Below, in pieces: positions 15,676-25,991 of a DNA stretch of 64,000 bases (position 1 is the first letter of the stretch; the number at the start of each line of letters is the position of its first letter). Where the stretch lies: NCBI RefSeq assembly GCF_004118975.1, contig NZ_CP035376.1, forward strand, positions 2,542,001 to 2,606,000. Direction: 5' to 3'. A model generated the notes under the pieces. The model was not told the DNA's origin and searched no databases. It was given only the letters and a program-made list of their open reading frames with translations. The position numbers and the translations under genes are program-made. The stretch is from Luteimonas sp. YGD11-2. GTDB taxonomy: Bacteria; Pseudomonadota; Gammaproteobacteria; Xanthomonadales; Xanthomonadaceae.

Positions 15676-16192
15676 CGGCGTCGGGTGCGTGGTCGACGAC
15701 GCGCGTGTAGTCGACGAAGTCGAACGGCAGTGCGTGTCGGGCATCGGCCGGATGATGCTCGACCGGCCCCGCGATCCAGCCGCCGTCATCCCATTCCGGG
15801 AAGAACGCGTCGGCGCTTTCCGCCTCCGTATCCACATGGGTGAGGTGGAGCACGTCGGCCAGCGGCAGGGTCAGTGCGTAGATCTCGCCGCCCCCGATCA
15901 CGCACAGCTCCGGAACGTCCAGGGCGAGGGCGTCATCGAGCGTGCCGATCGCGCGCATGCCGTCGAATGGCACCTGGCCGCTGCGGGTCAGCACCAGGTT
16001 GTCGCGGCCAGGCAGCGCACGCCCCAGCGATTCCGCGGTGCGTCGCCCCATCAGCACCGGCTTGCCGAGGGTAATCCGCTTGAACCGCCTCAGATCGTCC
16101 GGCAGGTGCCAGGGCATCGCGTTGTCGCGGCCGATGGCACGCCGGCGGTCCAGCGCCGCCACCAGGCTGATGCGTGGGCGGCCGGCTGCCAT
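15671..16192 (-). CDS. folA: Dihydrofolate reductase FolA
   Basis: A 173-residue NADPH-dependent enzyme that regenerates tetrahydrofolate. Motifs are LVAALDRRRAIGRDNAMPWH near residue 10, LPDDLRRFKRITLGKPVLMG at residues 30-49, LPGRDNLVLTR near residue 60, and VIGGGEIYALTLPLADVLHL near residue 97. It is the last gene of lgt-thyA-folA, and its ATG overlaps the thyA stop by one base (TGATG). Its TAG stop lies inside the IS481 target site, directly next to the element. Confidence 0.96.
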   Translation of the reverse strand: MAAGRPRISLVAALDRRRAIGRDNAMPWHLPDDLRRFKRITLGKPVLMGRRTAESLGRALPGRDNLVLTRSGQVPFDGMRAIGTLDDALALDVPELCVIGGGEIYALTLPLADVLHLTHVDTEAESADAFFPEWDDGGWIAGPVEHHPADARHALPFDFVDYTRVVDHAPDAG

Positions 16193-16986
16193 CAGACCGC
16201 CACGGGCGCCCGGATCGCCGGATGCGGGTGGTAGTCGACCACTTCGATGTCGTCGTATCCGAACGCGAACAGGTCGGTCACGTCCGGATTGAGCCGCAGG
16301 CGCGGCAGTGGCAGCGGCTCACGGGAGAGCTGCTCGCGTGCCTGTTCGTAATGGTTCGAATACAGGTGCGCGTCGCCCAGGGTATGCACGAAGTCACCGA
16401 CGCCCAGCCCGGTCACCTGCGCGACCATGTGCGTGAGCAGTGCATAGCTTGCGATGTTGAACGGCACGCCGAGGAAGATGTCGCCGCTGCGCTGGTAGAG
16501 CTGGCAGCTGAGCTTCCCATCCACCACGTAGAACTGGAACAGCGCATGGCAGGGTTGCAGCGCCATCGCCGGCAGGTCGGCAACGTTCCAGGCACTGACC
16601 ACCAGCCTGCGCGAATCCGGGTTGCGGCGGATCTCGTCGACCACCCAGCGGATCTGGTCGATCTCGCCACCGCGGCCATCGTCCCAGCGCCGCCACTGCT
16701 TGCCATACACCGGGCCGAGCTCGCCATCGGCATCGGCCCATTCGTCCCAGATGCCGACCCGGTTGTCGCGCAGGTAACCGATGTTGGTCTCGCCCTTCAG
16801 GAACCACAGCAGCTCATGGATGATCGAGCGCAGGTGCAGCTTCTTGGTGGTGACCAGCGGGAACCCCGCGTTGAGGTCGAACCGCATCTGCCAGCCGAAC
16901 ACGCTGCGCGTGCCGGTGCCGGTGCGGTCCGACTTCTCAGCACCGTGCTCGAGCACATGCCGCAGCAGATCGAGATAGGCGCGCAT
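16192..16986 (-). CDS. thyA: Thymidylate synthase ThyA
   Basis: A 264-residue enzyme that makes dTMP from dUMP with methylene-tetrahydrofolate. The length equals that of E. coli ThyA. Visible are the N-terminal [18 protein letters not shown] region, [14 protein letters not shown] near residue 62, the catalytic cysteine in [13 protein letters not shown] near residue 146, and the substrate-binding segment [20 protein letters not shown]. It sits one base after lgt and overlaps folA, which recycles the dihydrofolate that ThyA releases. Confidence 0.97.
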   Translation of the reverse strand: MRAYLDLLRHVLEHGAEKSDRTGTGTRSVFGWQMRFDLNAGFPLVTTKKLHLRSIIHELLWFLKGETNIGYLRDNRVGIWDEWADADGELGPVYGKQWRRWDDGRGGEIDQIRWVVDEIRRNPDSRRLVVSAWNVADLPAMALQPCHALFQFYVVDGKLSCQLYQRSGDIFLGVPFNIASYALLTHMVAQVTGLGVGDFVHTLGDAHLYSNHYEQAREQLSREPLPLPRLRLNPDVTDLFAFGYDDIEVVDYHPHPAIRAPVAV

Positions 16987-16987
16987 G

Positions 16988-17905
16988 TCAGCGCGTCCCC
17001 GCTGGCGCGGGTGCCGGCTGCGGTTCGAGCACCGGCGCCGTGCGTGACCTCCAGAACAGGAACAGGCCGAGCGCGATCAGCGGCAGGCTCAGCACCTGGC
17101 CCATCGTCAACCAGCCGAACGCGAGGTAGCCCAGCTGCGCATCCGGCTCGCGGACGAACTCGACGATGAAGCGGAACACGCCATAGCCCAGCGCGAAGCT
17201 GCCCGACACCGCGAAACGACGGCGCGGCTTCATCGAATAGATCCACACGATCGCGAACAGCACCACGCCCTCGAGGACGGCCTGGTAGAGCTGCGACGGG
17301 TGTCGCGCGTAGGTGTCGAGTGCACCACTGGCATGCAGCGCCCGCAGTGACTCGAGGTCCATGCTCCAGAACGGCTGCGGCAGTGACTTCGGAAACACCA
17401 CGCCCCAGCTGCCATCGGTCTGCCGGCCCCAGAGCTCGCCACCGATCCAGTTGCCGATGCGACCCACGCCCAGCCCCAGCGGCACCAGCGGCGCACCGAA
17501 ATCCATCACGTCGAAGAAGTGCAGCCGCTGCCGGCGTGCCCACAGCCACGCCGCCAGCAGCACGCCCAGCAGGCCGCCGTGGAAACTCATGCCGCCTTCC
17601 CAGGGCCGCAGCAGCATCGACGGGTCGGCGATGAAATCACCGAACGCATAGAACAGCACATAGCCGACGCGCCCACCGAGGATCACGCCGAACATGCAGT
17701 AGAACAGCAGGTCGCCGAAGGCGTTGTAGTCGACACCGGGCAGCCGGCTGGCACGGATCCGCGCGCGCCCCAGCAGCCACGCGCTGGCGAAGGCGACCAG
17801 GTACATCAGCCCGTACCAGTGCACCTGCGGGTGGAACTGGCGGCCGAACAGCTCGAACGCCGGCAGCGAGAAGGCCACGGGATCGATCTGGTGCAGGATC
17901 GTCAT
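16988..17905 (-). CDS. lgt: Phosphatidylglycerol-prolipoprotein diacylglyceryl transferase Lgt
   Basis: A 305-residue inner-membrane enzyme that transfers diacylglycerol to the lipobox cysteine of prolipoproteins. About seven membrane segments are predicted. Conserved motifs are [16 protein letters not shown] near residue 32, [10 protein letters not shown] near residue 76, [15 protein letters not shown] near residue 103, and [14 protein letters not shown] near residue 148, which contains the Lgt signature arginine and asparagine. The last 20 residues are proline-rich. It precedes thyA by one base, an arrangement shared with many gammaproteobacteria. Confidence 0.96.
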   Translation of the reverse strand: MTILHQIDPVAFSLPAFELFGRQFHPQVHWYGLMYLVAFASAWLLGRARIRASRLPGVDYNAFGDLLFYCMFGVILGGRVGYVLFYAFGDFIADPSMLLRPWEGGMSFHGGLLGVLLAAWLWARRQRLHFFDVMDFGAPLVPLGLGVGRIGNWIGGELWGRQTDGSWGVVFPKSLPQPFWSMDLESLRALHASGALDTYARHPSQLYQAVLEGVVLFAIVWIYSMKPRRRFAVSGSFALGYGVFRFIVEFVREPDAQLGYLAFGWLTMGQVLSLPLIALGLFLFWRSRTAPVLEPQPAPAPAGTR

Positions 17906-17971
17906 CGGACTGCGCCTCCTGGGCTCATGCGTACGCGACCGGCGACGCCGGCCGCGGAATCATCACCACCG

Positions 17972-18751
17972 TCAACGCGGCATCGGATGGCGCGGCTCGT
18001 CGACCGGCGGCACCACCCGGCCCTGGTTGCGCATGGTGTTGCGCTTGGCCCACAGGTTGAGGATCTCGACGAACGCCGAGAAGCCCATCGCACCGTAGAT
18101 ATAGCCCTTCGGGATATGCAGGCCGAAACCGTCGAAGGTGAGGTACACGCCGATCAGCACGATGAAGGCAAGCGCCAGCATCTTCACCGTCGGGTTGGCA
18201 TCGATGAAGCGACCCAGCGGCTGCGCGGCCAGCAGCATCACCGCCACCGCGATCAGGATCGCCGCCACCATCACCGGCACGTAGTCGCCGGCCATGCCCA
18301 CCGCCGCGATCACCGAATCCAGCGAGAACACGATGTCGATCACCGCGATCTGCGCGATCACCGAGCCGAACGAGGCCGTTGCCGCGCCCGCCGCGCTCAC
18401 ATCGCCGTGCTCCTCGCCCTTGAGCTGCTCGCGGATCTCCATCGCGCCCTTCACGATGAGGAACAGGCCGCCGAGGATCAGGATCAGGTCGCGTACCGAG
18501 ACGCCGCGCCCGAACAGTTCGAACAGCGGATCGGTCAACCGCGCCAGCCACGCCAGCGTCAGCAGCAGGCCCACGCGGGTGATGCAGGCCACCGCGATAC
18601 CGAACTTGCGTGCGAACTCCCGCCGCTCGATCGGCAGCTTGCCTACGGCGATCGAAATGAACACCAGGTTGTCGATGCCGAGCACGATCTCGATCGCGGC
18701 CAGCGTCACCAGCAGGATCCACACCTGCGGGTCGGTCAACAGTTCCATCAT
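17972..18751 (-). CDS. TerC/YgdQ-family membrane protein
   Basis: A 259-residue protein with about seven membrane segments. TerC-family signatures are IEIVLGIDNLVFISIAVGKL near residue 21 and VIDIVFSLDSVIAAVGMAGD near residue 138, both containing the conserved acidic residues in membrane helices (IDN and SLDS). Family members have been linked to metal homeostasis, including manganese export, and to tellurium resistance; the exact substrate is unknown here. It lies 66 bases upstream of lgt on the same strand. GAGG lies about 11 bases before the ATG pair. Confidence 0.9.
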   Translation of the reverse strand: MMELLTDPQVWILLVTLAAIEIVLGIDNLVFISIAVGKLPIERREFARKFGIAVACITRVGLLLTLAWLARLTDPLFELFGRGVSVRDLILILGGLFLIVKGAMEIREQLKGEEHGDVSAAGAATASFGSVIAQIAVIDIVFSLDSVIAAVGMAGDYVPVMVAAILIAVAVMLLAAQPLGRFIDANPTVKMLALAFIVLIGVYLTFDGFGLHIPKGYIYGAMGFSAFVEILNLWAKRNTMRNQGRVVPPVDEPRHPMPR

Positions 18752-18787
18752 CGTCTTGGTCGCCTCAGTCGATCCGGCCGGGGCCGG

Positions 18788-19165
18788 TCAGAACCAGCGC
18801 GGGAGCAGGATCAGCCCCCACACCAGCAGTACGTTCAGCATCGCCACGAACACCGCGGCCGATCCCATGTCCTTGGCCCGCCCGGCCAGCGCGTGCCACT
18901 CCCCGCCGAAGCGCTCGATCACCGCCTCGATCGCGGAGTTCAGCAGCTCCACCGTGAGCACCAGCAGGCAGCTTCCCAGCAGCAGCGCGCGCTCCACCCC
19001 GTCGGCGCCCAGCCAGATCGCGAGCGGAGCCAGCACCACCAGCAGGCACACTTCCAGCCGGAACGACGATTCGTGCAGCCACGCCGCGCGCAGGCCCTGC
19101 ACCGACCATACCGTCGCCTTCCACATCCTTGCCGGGCCGCGCGGCCAGTGTCCGGTGCCGTCCAT
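18788..19165 (-). CDS. dgkA: Diacylglycerol kinase DgkA
   Basis: A 125-residue trimeric inner-membrane kinase that phosphorylates diacylglycerol to phosphatidic acid. Three membrane segments are seen. The catalytic signature ELLNSAIEAVIERFGGEWH lies near residue 73 and is followed by AGRAKDMGSAAVF near residue 93, both diagnostic. It has an N-terminal extension of about 13 residues compared with E. coli. A 228-base region upstream separates it from the divergent SGNH hydrolase gene and should hold both promoters; I could not pick out a convincing one. Confidence 0.95.
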   Translation of the reverse strand: MDGTGHWPRGPARMWKATVWSVQGLRAAWLHESSFRLEVCLLVVLAPLAIWLGADGVERALLLGSCLLVLTVELLNSAIEAVIERFGGEWHALAGRAKDMGSAAVFVAMLNVLLVWGLILLPRWF

Positions 19166-19393
19166 CGCTCACGCGGGATCCCGCGGCGCCGGGCCGGTGG
19201 GAACGGACCGCGTGCCGCGACGGCGCGCGGACAATACGGAAAACGCGGCAGTCATGGACATCGGATCGCGGGCACTGTGACGGGCCGGAAGCCCGACATT
19301 CTGCCACAGCGGATACACACGCCGTCAGCGTGGCGGCCCCGGGTTTGCATCGCGCCCACCGCCCTGCTTGACTGGCCATCCACCCGCGATGCG

Positions 19394-20119
19394 ATGCCGC
19401 CGATGCCGTTCACGCTCCGCCTGCTCCGCAGCCTGCTGGCCGCCACCTTGCTGTGCACCGGCATCGCGGGTGCCGGAACGCTCCCGGCTGCGGCGACGCC
19501 CGGGGCACTGCCGCTGGATCCGGTGTCGTCACCGGCCTGGATCGAGGACATGGCGCGTTTCGCCGCCGAAGATGCCGCGCGGCCGCCGCCGATGCGACCG
19601 GTGGTGTTCACCGGCAGCTCGTCGGTGCGGATGTGGCCTGACCTGGAGCGCGCGTTCGGCGACCTGCCGGTGCTCAACCGCGGCTTCGGCGGTTCGCAGT
19701 TCCGCGATGCCGTGCATTACGCCGACGAGATCGCGATCCGCTACCGGCCGCGCCGCGTGCTGATCTATTCCGGCGACAACGACCTGATGTCCGGGCGCAA
19801 CCCCGCACAGGTCGCCGCCGATGCGCGCCGCTTCGCCGCCCGCATCCATCGCGAGTTGCCCGGAACGCCGGTCGCCTTCATCGCGATCAAGCCCAGTCCG
19901 TTCAACGCGCACCGGCTCGGGCAGCAGCGCGAGGCGAACGCACTGATCGCCGACTGGGCCCGGCGCCAGCCGGATGTCGACTACATCGACGTGTTCACCC
20001 CGATGCTCGATGCCGACGGCCGCCCACGTGCCGAGCTGTTCCTGGCCGACGGGCTGCACCTCAATGCGCAGGGCTATGCACTGTGGCGCCGGCTTGTCGG
20101 CGCGTACCTCGGCCGGTGA
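19394..20119 (+). CDS. Secreted SGNH/GDSL-family hydrolase
   Basis: A 241-residue exported esterase or acylhydrolase-like protein. A signal peptide spans about residues 1-35 (hydrophobic core LLRSLLAATLLCTGIAGAG). The four SGNH blocks are visible: nucleophile serine in VFTGSSSVRMW near residue 74, RGFGGSQF near residue 95, YSGDNDLMSG near residue 126, and the terminal DGLHLNAQGY near residue 219 with the Asp-x-x-His dyad. The substrate is unknown. The start has alternatives at 19394 and 19403, neither with a strong ribosome binding site. The frame is open far upstream, but that part is antisense to dgkA and terC. Confidence 0.88.
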   Translation: MPPMPFTLRLLRSLLAATLLCTGIAGAGTLPAAATPGALPLDPVSSPAWIEDMARFAAEDAARPPPMRPVVFTGSSSVRMWPDLERAFGDLPVLNRGFGGSQFRDAVHYADEIAIRYRPRRVLIYSGDNDLMSGRNPAQVAADARRFAARIHRELPGTPVAFIAIKPSPFNAHRLGQQREANALIADWARRQPDVDYIDVFTPMLDADGRPRAELFLADGLHLNAQGYALWRRLVGAYLGR

Positions 20120-20209
20120 TGCGCACGGGTGATGGTCGGGATCCCGGACACGTGCAGCCTCGGCACACCTGCGGATTCGCCTGCTGAAATTCCAACCGGA
20201 GTTGCCACC

Positions 20210-20602
20210 ATGTCCAATACGTTCGCCCAGACCACGCCGGTGGCCCTGCTGCCTGACGACCCCGACCATGCGGCCATCGCCGATGCGGCGGCCGCACCGG
20301 TGCTCGCAGCCACCGACCAGCGCGCGACGGTGCGCATCGAGCGCGTGGACACCCTCGGCCCATGGGCGTTCGTGCAGGGACGCCTCGAGGCGCCGGGTGG
20401 CGGCCGGCCGGACTACGCCGGCACTACGTTCGCGGAGCGCGCCGCGCAGGGCGGCATGTCCGATCTGCACGTCGCGCTGCTGCGCCGCGACGAGGACAGC
20501 GACGCATGGATGCTGGTGGACCACGCCATCGGCCCGGGCGATGTCGCCTGGCTCACCTGGCCGACCACGCACGCCGCGCCGCGCCAGCTGTTCGGGTTCT
20601 GA
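20210..20602 (+). CDS. Hypothetical protein
   Basis: A 130-residue protein that I do not recognise. The start is supported by GGAG at 20198-20201, eight bases before the ATG. It has no signal peptide or membrane segment. Residues 1-45 are alanine-rich and helical. Residues 45-130 look beta-rich, with aromatic-containing strands (TLGPWAFVQGRLEAPG, LHVALLRRD, WMLVDHAIGPGDVAWLTWP), suggesting a small alpha+beta domain. It is followed by a strong hairpin terminator, so it probably ends a short transcription unit. Confidence 0.65.
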   Translation: MSNTFAQTTPVALLPDDPDHAAIADAAAAPVLAATDQRATVRIERVDTLGPWAFVQGRLEAPGGGRPDYAGTTFAERAAQGGMSDLHVALLRRDEDSDAWMLVDHAIGPGDVAWLTWPTTHAAPRQLFGF

Positions 20603-20690
20603 GCGCTGACGGCGATACGTCGCAACGGTCGGCAACGCCGCAACACGACGATACGCCACGGCCACGCTCGTCCGCAGGCCCGACAACGCG

Positions 20691-20717
20691 AAAGGCCCGG
20701 TCAGTGACCGGGCCTTT
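20691..20717. terminator. Bidirectional rho-independent terminator
   Basis: AAAGGCCCGGTCA and TGACCGGGCCTTT form a perfect 13-bp inverted repeat around one central base, with an A tract on one side and a T tract on the other. It lies between the hypothetical gene ending at 20602 and the convergent LysM gene ending at 20734, so it can serve both strands. Confidence 0.92.
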
Positions 20718-20733
20718 CTCATGCGCGATGGGG

Positions 20734-21390
20734 TCAGCGTGGCGGGGTGATGATCTCGTAGCGTCCCGAAGCGCCACCCCAGCTGATGCTCTGGGTGCCG
20801 TCGTTGTTGACGTTGTTGGAACCGATGAAGCGCGGTTGCCCGTTCTCGAAGCCGGAAAACAGCACGACATGCGATTGGCCGTCGCGCTGCATCAGCACCA
20901 CGTCGCCCGGACGCGCGTCCTGCAGGGAAACGGTCTGCCAGCCGTCACCCTTGAGGTTGCTGGCCAGCTGGTCCACCGACGCACTGCCCTGGCTGGCGTC
21001 GATCACCCCCGCCTCCTGCAGGCAGGCGGACACGAAGTTCGCGCAGTTCACGTTGTCCGGCACCCAGGTCTGCATGGGCAGCTGGCCGCTGTGCTTGAGC
21101 TCGCCGACATGGGTGCCGAGGAACTGCTGCGCGATCGATGCGGCGTTGCCACCGCGGGCCATGGCATCGGTGCCGGCCACGGCCCGGGTGCCGATCGCGG
21201 TGGAGGCGCTGTCGGCACCCGCCGCGCCCTCGCCACCGCCCAGCCGCAGCGAGGCGCCGGCGTAGATCACGTCAGGGTTGCTGATGCTAGGGTTCAGCGC
21301 CATCAGCGCATCGATGGTGGAGCCGTTGCGCTGGGCGATCTGCGACAGCGTGTCGCCCCAGGCAATGGTGTGGTTTGCGATCGCGGTCAT
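20734..21390 (-). CDS. LysM-domain protein with a C-terminal NlpC/CHAP-like cysteine peptidase domain
   Basis: A 218-residue protein. Residues 3-50 form a LysM domain (HTIAWGDTLSQIAQRNGS then IDALMALNPSISNPDVIYAG), which binds peptidoglycan-type glycans. Residues 75-218 look like a papain-fold amidase of NlpC/CHAP type: the candidate catalytic cysteine is in VNCANFVSACLQEAGV near residue 113, and the histidine in GDVVLMQRDGQSHVVLFSG near residue 161. No signal peptide is visible at the chosen ATG. Secretion by a non-Sec route or release by lysis is therefore possible, as for phage- or effector-type cell-wall hydrolases. Confidence 0.8.
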   Translation of the reverse strand: MTAIANHTIAWGDTLSQIAQRNGSTIDALMALNPSISNPDVIYAGASLRLGGGEGAAGADSASTAIGTRAVAGTDAMARGGNAASIAQQFLGTHVGELKHSGQLPMQTWVPDNVNCANFVSACLQEAGVIDASQGSASVDQLASNLKGDGWQTVSLQDARPGDVVLMQRDGQSHVVLFSGFENGQPRFIGSNNVNNDGTQSISWGGASGRYEIITPPR

Positions 21391-21499
21391 GGCAGGTGTT
21401 CCGCTGCAGCGAGGATGCCTGCAGTCTCGGCGCGCGCGGCCCGCGCCCACAAGCCGGGGCCAACCCGGATAGGGTCGACCCGAGGTCGCGGCTGCGGCG

Positions 21500-22507
21500 T
21501 CACTCGTCTCCGAAGATCGCCACGCCGCGTCGCCCGTCGGCGCCGATCCACCCGCGATACATGCCCGGCGTATTGAACGGCAGCGCGATGTTGCCCTGCG
21601 CATCGAGCGCGATCACCCCGCCATCCCCGCCCTGCGCCGGGATGACCTCGCCGATGACGTGGCCGGCCGCATCGGCGAGGCTGTCGCCGCGATACGCCAC
21701 CCGCGCGCAGATGTCGTGCGCGACCGCGTTGCGGATGAAGAACTCGCCCCAGCCGGTTGCCGACACGCCGCAGCGATCATCGGCCCAGGTACCGGCACCG
21801 ATGATCGGCGCATCGCCGACGCGGCCCCAGCGTTTGTTGGTCATGCCGCCGGTGGACGTGGCCGCGGCGATATGGCCGTGGGCATCGAGCGCGACCGCGC
21901 CCACCGTGCCGAAGTAGGCATCGCGCGCGACCGGCACGTCGAGCCCTGCCTGGCGTTGCGCCTCGTTGGCCTGCGCGCGCTGGAGCTGCTCGCGGCGCTG
22001 CGGGGTATCGAACCAGTCGTTGGGCACGCGCTCGAGATCGGTGTGGTCGTCGGCGAAGCGCTCGGCGCCATCACCGATCAGCATCACGTGCGGCGACTGT
22101 TCCATGACCCGGCGTGCGAGCCGCACCGGGCTGCGCACGGTCGATACCGCCGCCACCGCACCGGCGCGCCGGGTATGACCCTCCATCACCGATGCATCCA
22201 GTTCGTGGCGTCCTTCGGCATTGAACACCGCGCCCTTGCCGGCGTTGAAGTGTGGCGACTCCTCCAGCACGCGCACGCTGGCCTCGACCGCATCGAGCGC
22301 GGCGCCGCCGCCCGCCAGCACCGCGTGCCCGGCGTCGAGCGCGGCATCAAGCGTCTCGCGTATCGCGCGCTCGGCATCGGCCGACATGGCCTTGCGCTCG
22401 ATGACACCGGCGCCGCCATGGATCACCAGCGCCGTCGGTTGCGCCTGCGCAAGCGCGGCATCGGGTGCACCCAGCAGAAGTGCGCAGCAGAGCAAAAAGG
22501 TTCGCAT
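21500..22507 (-). CDS. Secreted isoaspartyl peptidase / type 2 L-asparaginase (Ntn hydrolase)
   Basis: A 335-residue precursor that self-cleaves to alpha and beta chains. The start at 22507 is backed by GGAG eight bases upstream. A signal peptide (MRTFLLCCALLLGAPDAALA) directs it to the periplasm. Family motifs are LVIHGGAGVI near residue 27, HFNAGKGAVFN near residue 85, and GTVGAVALDAHGH near residue 200, where the threonine is the autocatalytic nucleophile. ATSTGGMTNKRWGRVGDAPI and GTWAD follow. It hydrolyses beta-aspartyl dipeptides and asparagine. A 275-base region divides it from the divergent subtilase gene. Confidence 0.92.
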   Translation of the reverse strand: MRTFLLCCALLLGAPDAALAQAQPTALVIHGGAGVIERKAMSADAERAIRETLDAALDAGHAVLAGGGAALDAVEASVRVLEESPHFNAGKGAVFNAEGRHELDASVMEGHTRRAGAVAAVSTVRSPVRLARRVMEQSPHVMLIGDGAERFADDHTDLERVPNDWFDTPQRREQLQRAQANEAQRQAGLDVPVARDAYFGTVGAVALDAHGHIAAATSTGGMTNKRWGRVGDAPIIGAGTWADDRCGVSATGWGEFFIRNAVAHDICARVAYRGDSLADAAGHVIGEVIPAQGGDGGVIALDAQGNIALPFNTPGMYRGWIGADGRRGVAIFGDE

Positions 22508-22782
22508 GTCGATCTCCGTGAAGACCGCTGAAGCATAGCAACGCAAACGTGCCGACTTCCGCGCAATGCGGTGACGCAGCGCGTCAAACGCCATTCCGGC
22601 ACATGGCGTGCAAACGCTTGCATGAACGGCCAGCGGGTCTGCAGCACAGTTCAGGTCTGTCCGGCATCGCAAACAGCGCAGCCCACGCGCACCAGTGGTT
22701 GACAACACCCGACCCGGTCACGGCATCTCGCTCAGGCAACGCGGGGGGATCGGTTCCGTCACGTTCTTCATTGGAGGAAGTC

Positions 22783-23988
<1,206 letters not shown>

Positions 23989-24041
23989 TCGCGGACGGCG
24001 TCGCCCCGTTCCCTCGTCGGCGGGGCGCGCCGGCATCGCAG

Positions 24042-24067
24042 GGCCGCACCTCCGGGTGCGGCCTTTT
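24042..24067 (+). terminator. Rho-independent terminator after the subtilase gene
   Basis: GGCCGCACC, loop TCCG, then GGTGCGGCC form a 9-bp GC-rich stem followed by TTTT. It is 54 bases after the protease stop and three bases before the end of the convergent permease gene. Confidence 0.88.
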
Positions 24068-24069
24068 CG

Positions 24070-25302
24070 CTACTGCCGCAGCGCCTCGATCGGATCGAGC
24101 TGCGAGGCCTTGCGCGCCGGGTAGTAGCCGAAGAACAGGCCGGTCGCCACCGAGAAGCCCGCGGCCATGCCGATCACGTTGGCATTCAATGCCACCGGCA
24201 GCGAGCCCATGCGGCTGACCAGCAACGCGCCGACCACGCCGAGCGCAATGCCGATCGCACCGCCGATCAGCGAGATCAGCATCGCCTCCGCGAGGAACTG
24301 CCGGCGCACGTCCGACGGGCCCGCGCCCACCGCCATGCGCAGGCCGATCTCGCGGATCCGCTCGGTCACCGACACCAGCATGATGTTCATGATGCCGATG
24401 CCGCCAACCACCAGAGAGATCGTCGCCACCGCGCCCAGGAGCAGCGACATCAGCCGCGTGGTGGCGGTGCGGGTAGCGACGATCTCGGCCATGTTGCGCA
24501 CGGTGAAGTCGTCCTCGTCGCCGGGGCCGATCCGGTGGCGCTGGCGCAGCAGGGCCTCGAGTTCCGACTGCACGTAGCCGAGGTCGTCTGCATCGTTGAC
24601 GGTCAGCGCGATCTGCATCACCGCGCGCGGCGGCAGGCCCATCGCGCCCAGCAGGCTGCGCCGGCCGGTGGCCATCGGCACCATGATCACGTCGTCCTGG
24701 TCCTGGCCGAAGCCACCCTGGCCCTTCGGCGCCAGCGTGCCGGCCACGGTGAACGGCACGCGGCCCAGGCGGATGGTCTCGCCGACGCCGCTGGCATCGC
24801 CGAACAGCTGCCGGCGCACGGTTTCCCCGAGGATCGCCACCTTGCCCGCGCCGGTGTAGTCCTGCGGCTGGAAGCCGTCGCCATCGGCCAGCGTCCAGCC
24901 GTTGATGGCGAAGAAGTCAGGCTGCACGCCCTGCCAGCTCGCCGCCCAGTTGTTCTCCGCATACACCGCCTGGGTGTTGCCGCGCAGCGAGCCCGACACG
25001 TACTGCACTTCCGGGATCTCTTCGCGGATCGCGTCGACGTCGCCCTCGGTCAGGGTGAAGAAGCTTGACGACGCACCCCGTGCGCCGCCCGGCCCACGGC
25101 GCGAGCCGGGCGAGATGTCGAGCCGCTGCGAGCCGAGCCCCGAGACCAGCTTGTCCAGCTCGGCCTGGGTGCCCTGGCCGACCGACACCATCACGATCAC
25201 CGCGGCGATGCCGATGATCACGCCCAGCGAGGTCAACGTGCTGCGCATCCAGTTGCCACGCAGCGCGTGGATGGCGGTGCGCAGGATGTCGGAGAAGTTC
25301 AT
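24070..25302 (-). CDS. MacB-like ABC transporter permease (FtsX family)
   Basis: A 410-residue inner-membrane subunit. It has an N-terminal membrane helix near residues 20-45 with the motif SLGVIIGIAAVIVMVSVGQG, and a long periplasmic MacB_PCD domain (about 50-260). Three C-terminal helices form the FtsX core (about 285-400), including GGIGIMNIMLVSVTERIREI, typical of MacB/LolCE mechanotransmission exporters. The ATPase is a separate protein encoded just upstream (four-base overlap), unlike fused E. coli MacB. With the adaptor gene it forms an adaptor-ATPase-permease tripartite export operon; the substrate is unknown (macrolides, peptides or siderophores are known family substrates). Confidence 0.92.
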   Translation of the reverse strand: MNFSDILRTAIHALRGNWMRSTLTSLGVIIGIAAVIVMVSVGQGTQAELDKLVSGLGSQRLDISPGSRRGPGGARGASSSFFTLTEGDVDAIREEIPEVQYVSGSLRGNTQAVYAENNWAASWQGVQPDFFAINGWTLADGDGFQPQDYTGAGKVAILGETVRRQLFGDASGVGETIRLGRVPFTVAGTLAPKGQGGFGQDQDDVIMVPMATGRRSLLGAMGLPPRAVMQIALTVNDADDLGYVQSELEALLRQRHRIGPGDEDDFTVRNMAEIVATRTATTRLMSLLLGAVATISLVVGGIGIMNIMLVSVTERIREIGLRMAVGAGPSDVRRQFLAEAMLISLIGGAIGIALGVVGALLVSRMGSLPVALNANVIGMAAGFSVATGLFFGYYPARKASQLDPIEALRQ

Positions 25303-25991
25303 TGCCCTTCCTCGTGCAGTTCGCCGTCGCGCATGACGAAGGTGCGGTCGGCGTGCGCGGCCACCTCGGCGTCATGGGTGATCAGCACCACGGTATGACC
25401 GTCATCGCGCAGGCGCTTGAACAGCGCCAGGATCTCCTCGCCGGTTTTCGAATCCAGCGCACCGGTGGGCTCGTCGGCAAGCAGCACCGGCGGCTCGTTG
25501 ATCAGCGCGCGGGCGATCGCCACGCGCTGCTGCTGGCCACCGGAGAGTTCGTTGGGCCGATGCCCGGAACGGGCGCCCAGCCCCACCGATTCCAGCGCCG
25601 CCTGCGCGCGCTCCACGCGCTCGGCCGGCGGCACCCGCGCATACCCCAGCGGCATCGCCACGTTCTCCAGCGCGGTCATCCGCGGCAGCAGGTGGAAGCC
25701 CTGGAAGACGAAGCCGATCTTGTCGCGGCGCAGCTCGGCCAGCGCTTCGGCATCGAGGGTGGCGACGTCGATGCCGTCGCACAGGTACTGCCCGCCGGAT
25801 GGCGTATCCAGGCAGCCGATGAGGTTCATCAGTGTCGACTTGCCCGAACCCGACGGCCCCATGATCGCAACGAAATCGCCATGCATGATGCGCAGGTCGA
25901 CGCCGGCCAACGCGATCACCTCGGCTTCGGTGCCGGGCGAATAGACCTTGCCCAGGCCGCGGGTCTCGATCACCGGAACCGCTGCATTCAT
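25299..25991 (-). CDS. MacB/LolD-type ABC transporter ATP-binding protein
   Basis: A 230-residue nucleotide-binding subunit that powers the adjacent permease. It has Walker [10 protein letters not shown] near residue 44, Q-loop [12 protein letters not shown] near residue 93, signature [13 protein letters not shown] near residue 147, Walker [13 protein letters not shown] near residue 169, and the H-loop VLITHD near residue 203. The ATG at 25991 overlaps the adaptor stop by four bases. Its own stop overlaps the permease start by four bases, so all three subunits are translationally coupled. A longer upstream frame overlaps the adaptor gene and is rejected. Confidence 0.95.
   Translation of the reverse strand: MNAAVPVIETRGLGKVYSPGTEAEVIALAGVDLRIMHGDFVAIMGPSGSGKSTLMNLIGCLDTPSGGQYLCDGIDVATLDAEALAELRRDKIGFVFQGFHLLPRMTALENVAMPLGYARVPPAERVERAQAALESVGLGARSGHRPNELSGGQQQRVAIARALINEPPVLLADEPTGALDSKTGEEILALFKRLRDDGHTVVLITHDAEVAAHADRTFVMRDGELHEEGQ

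Noticed and set aside
22699..22727. TTGACA with a hexamer 17 bases downstream as a promoter of the subtilase gene
   Set aside because: The -35 is perfect, but the hexamer at the right distance (GGCATC) shares too little with a -10 consensus to be listed as a promoter.
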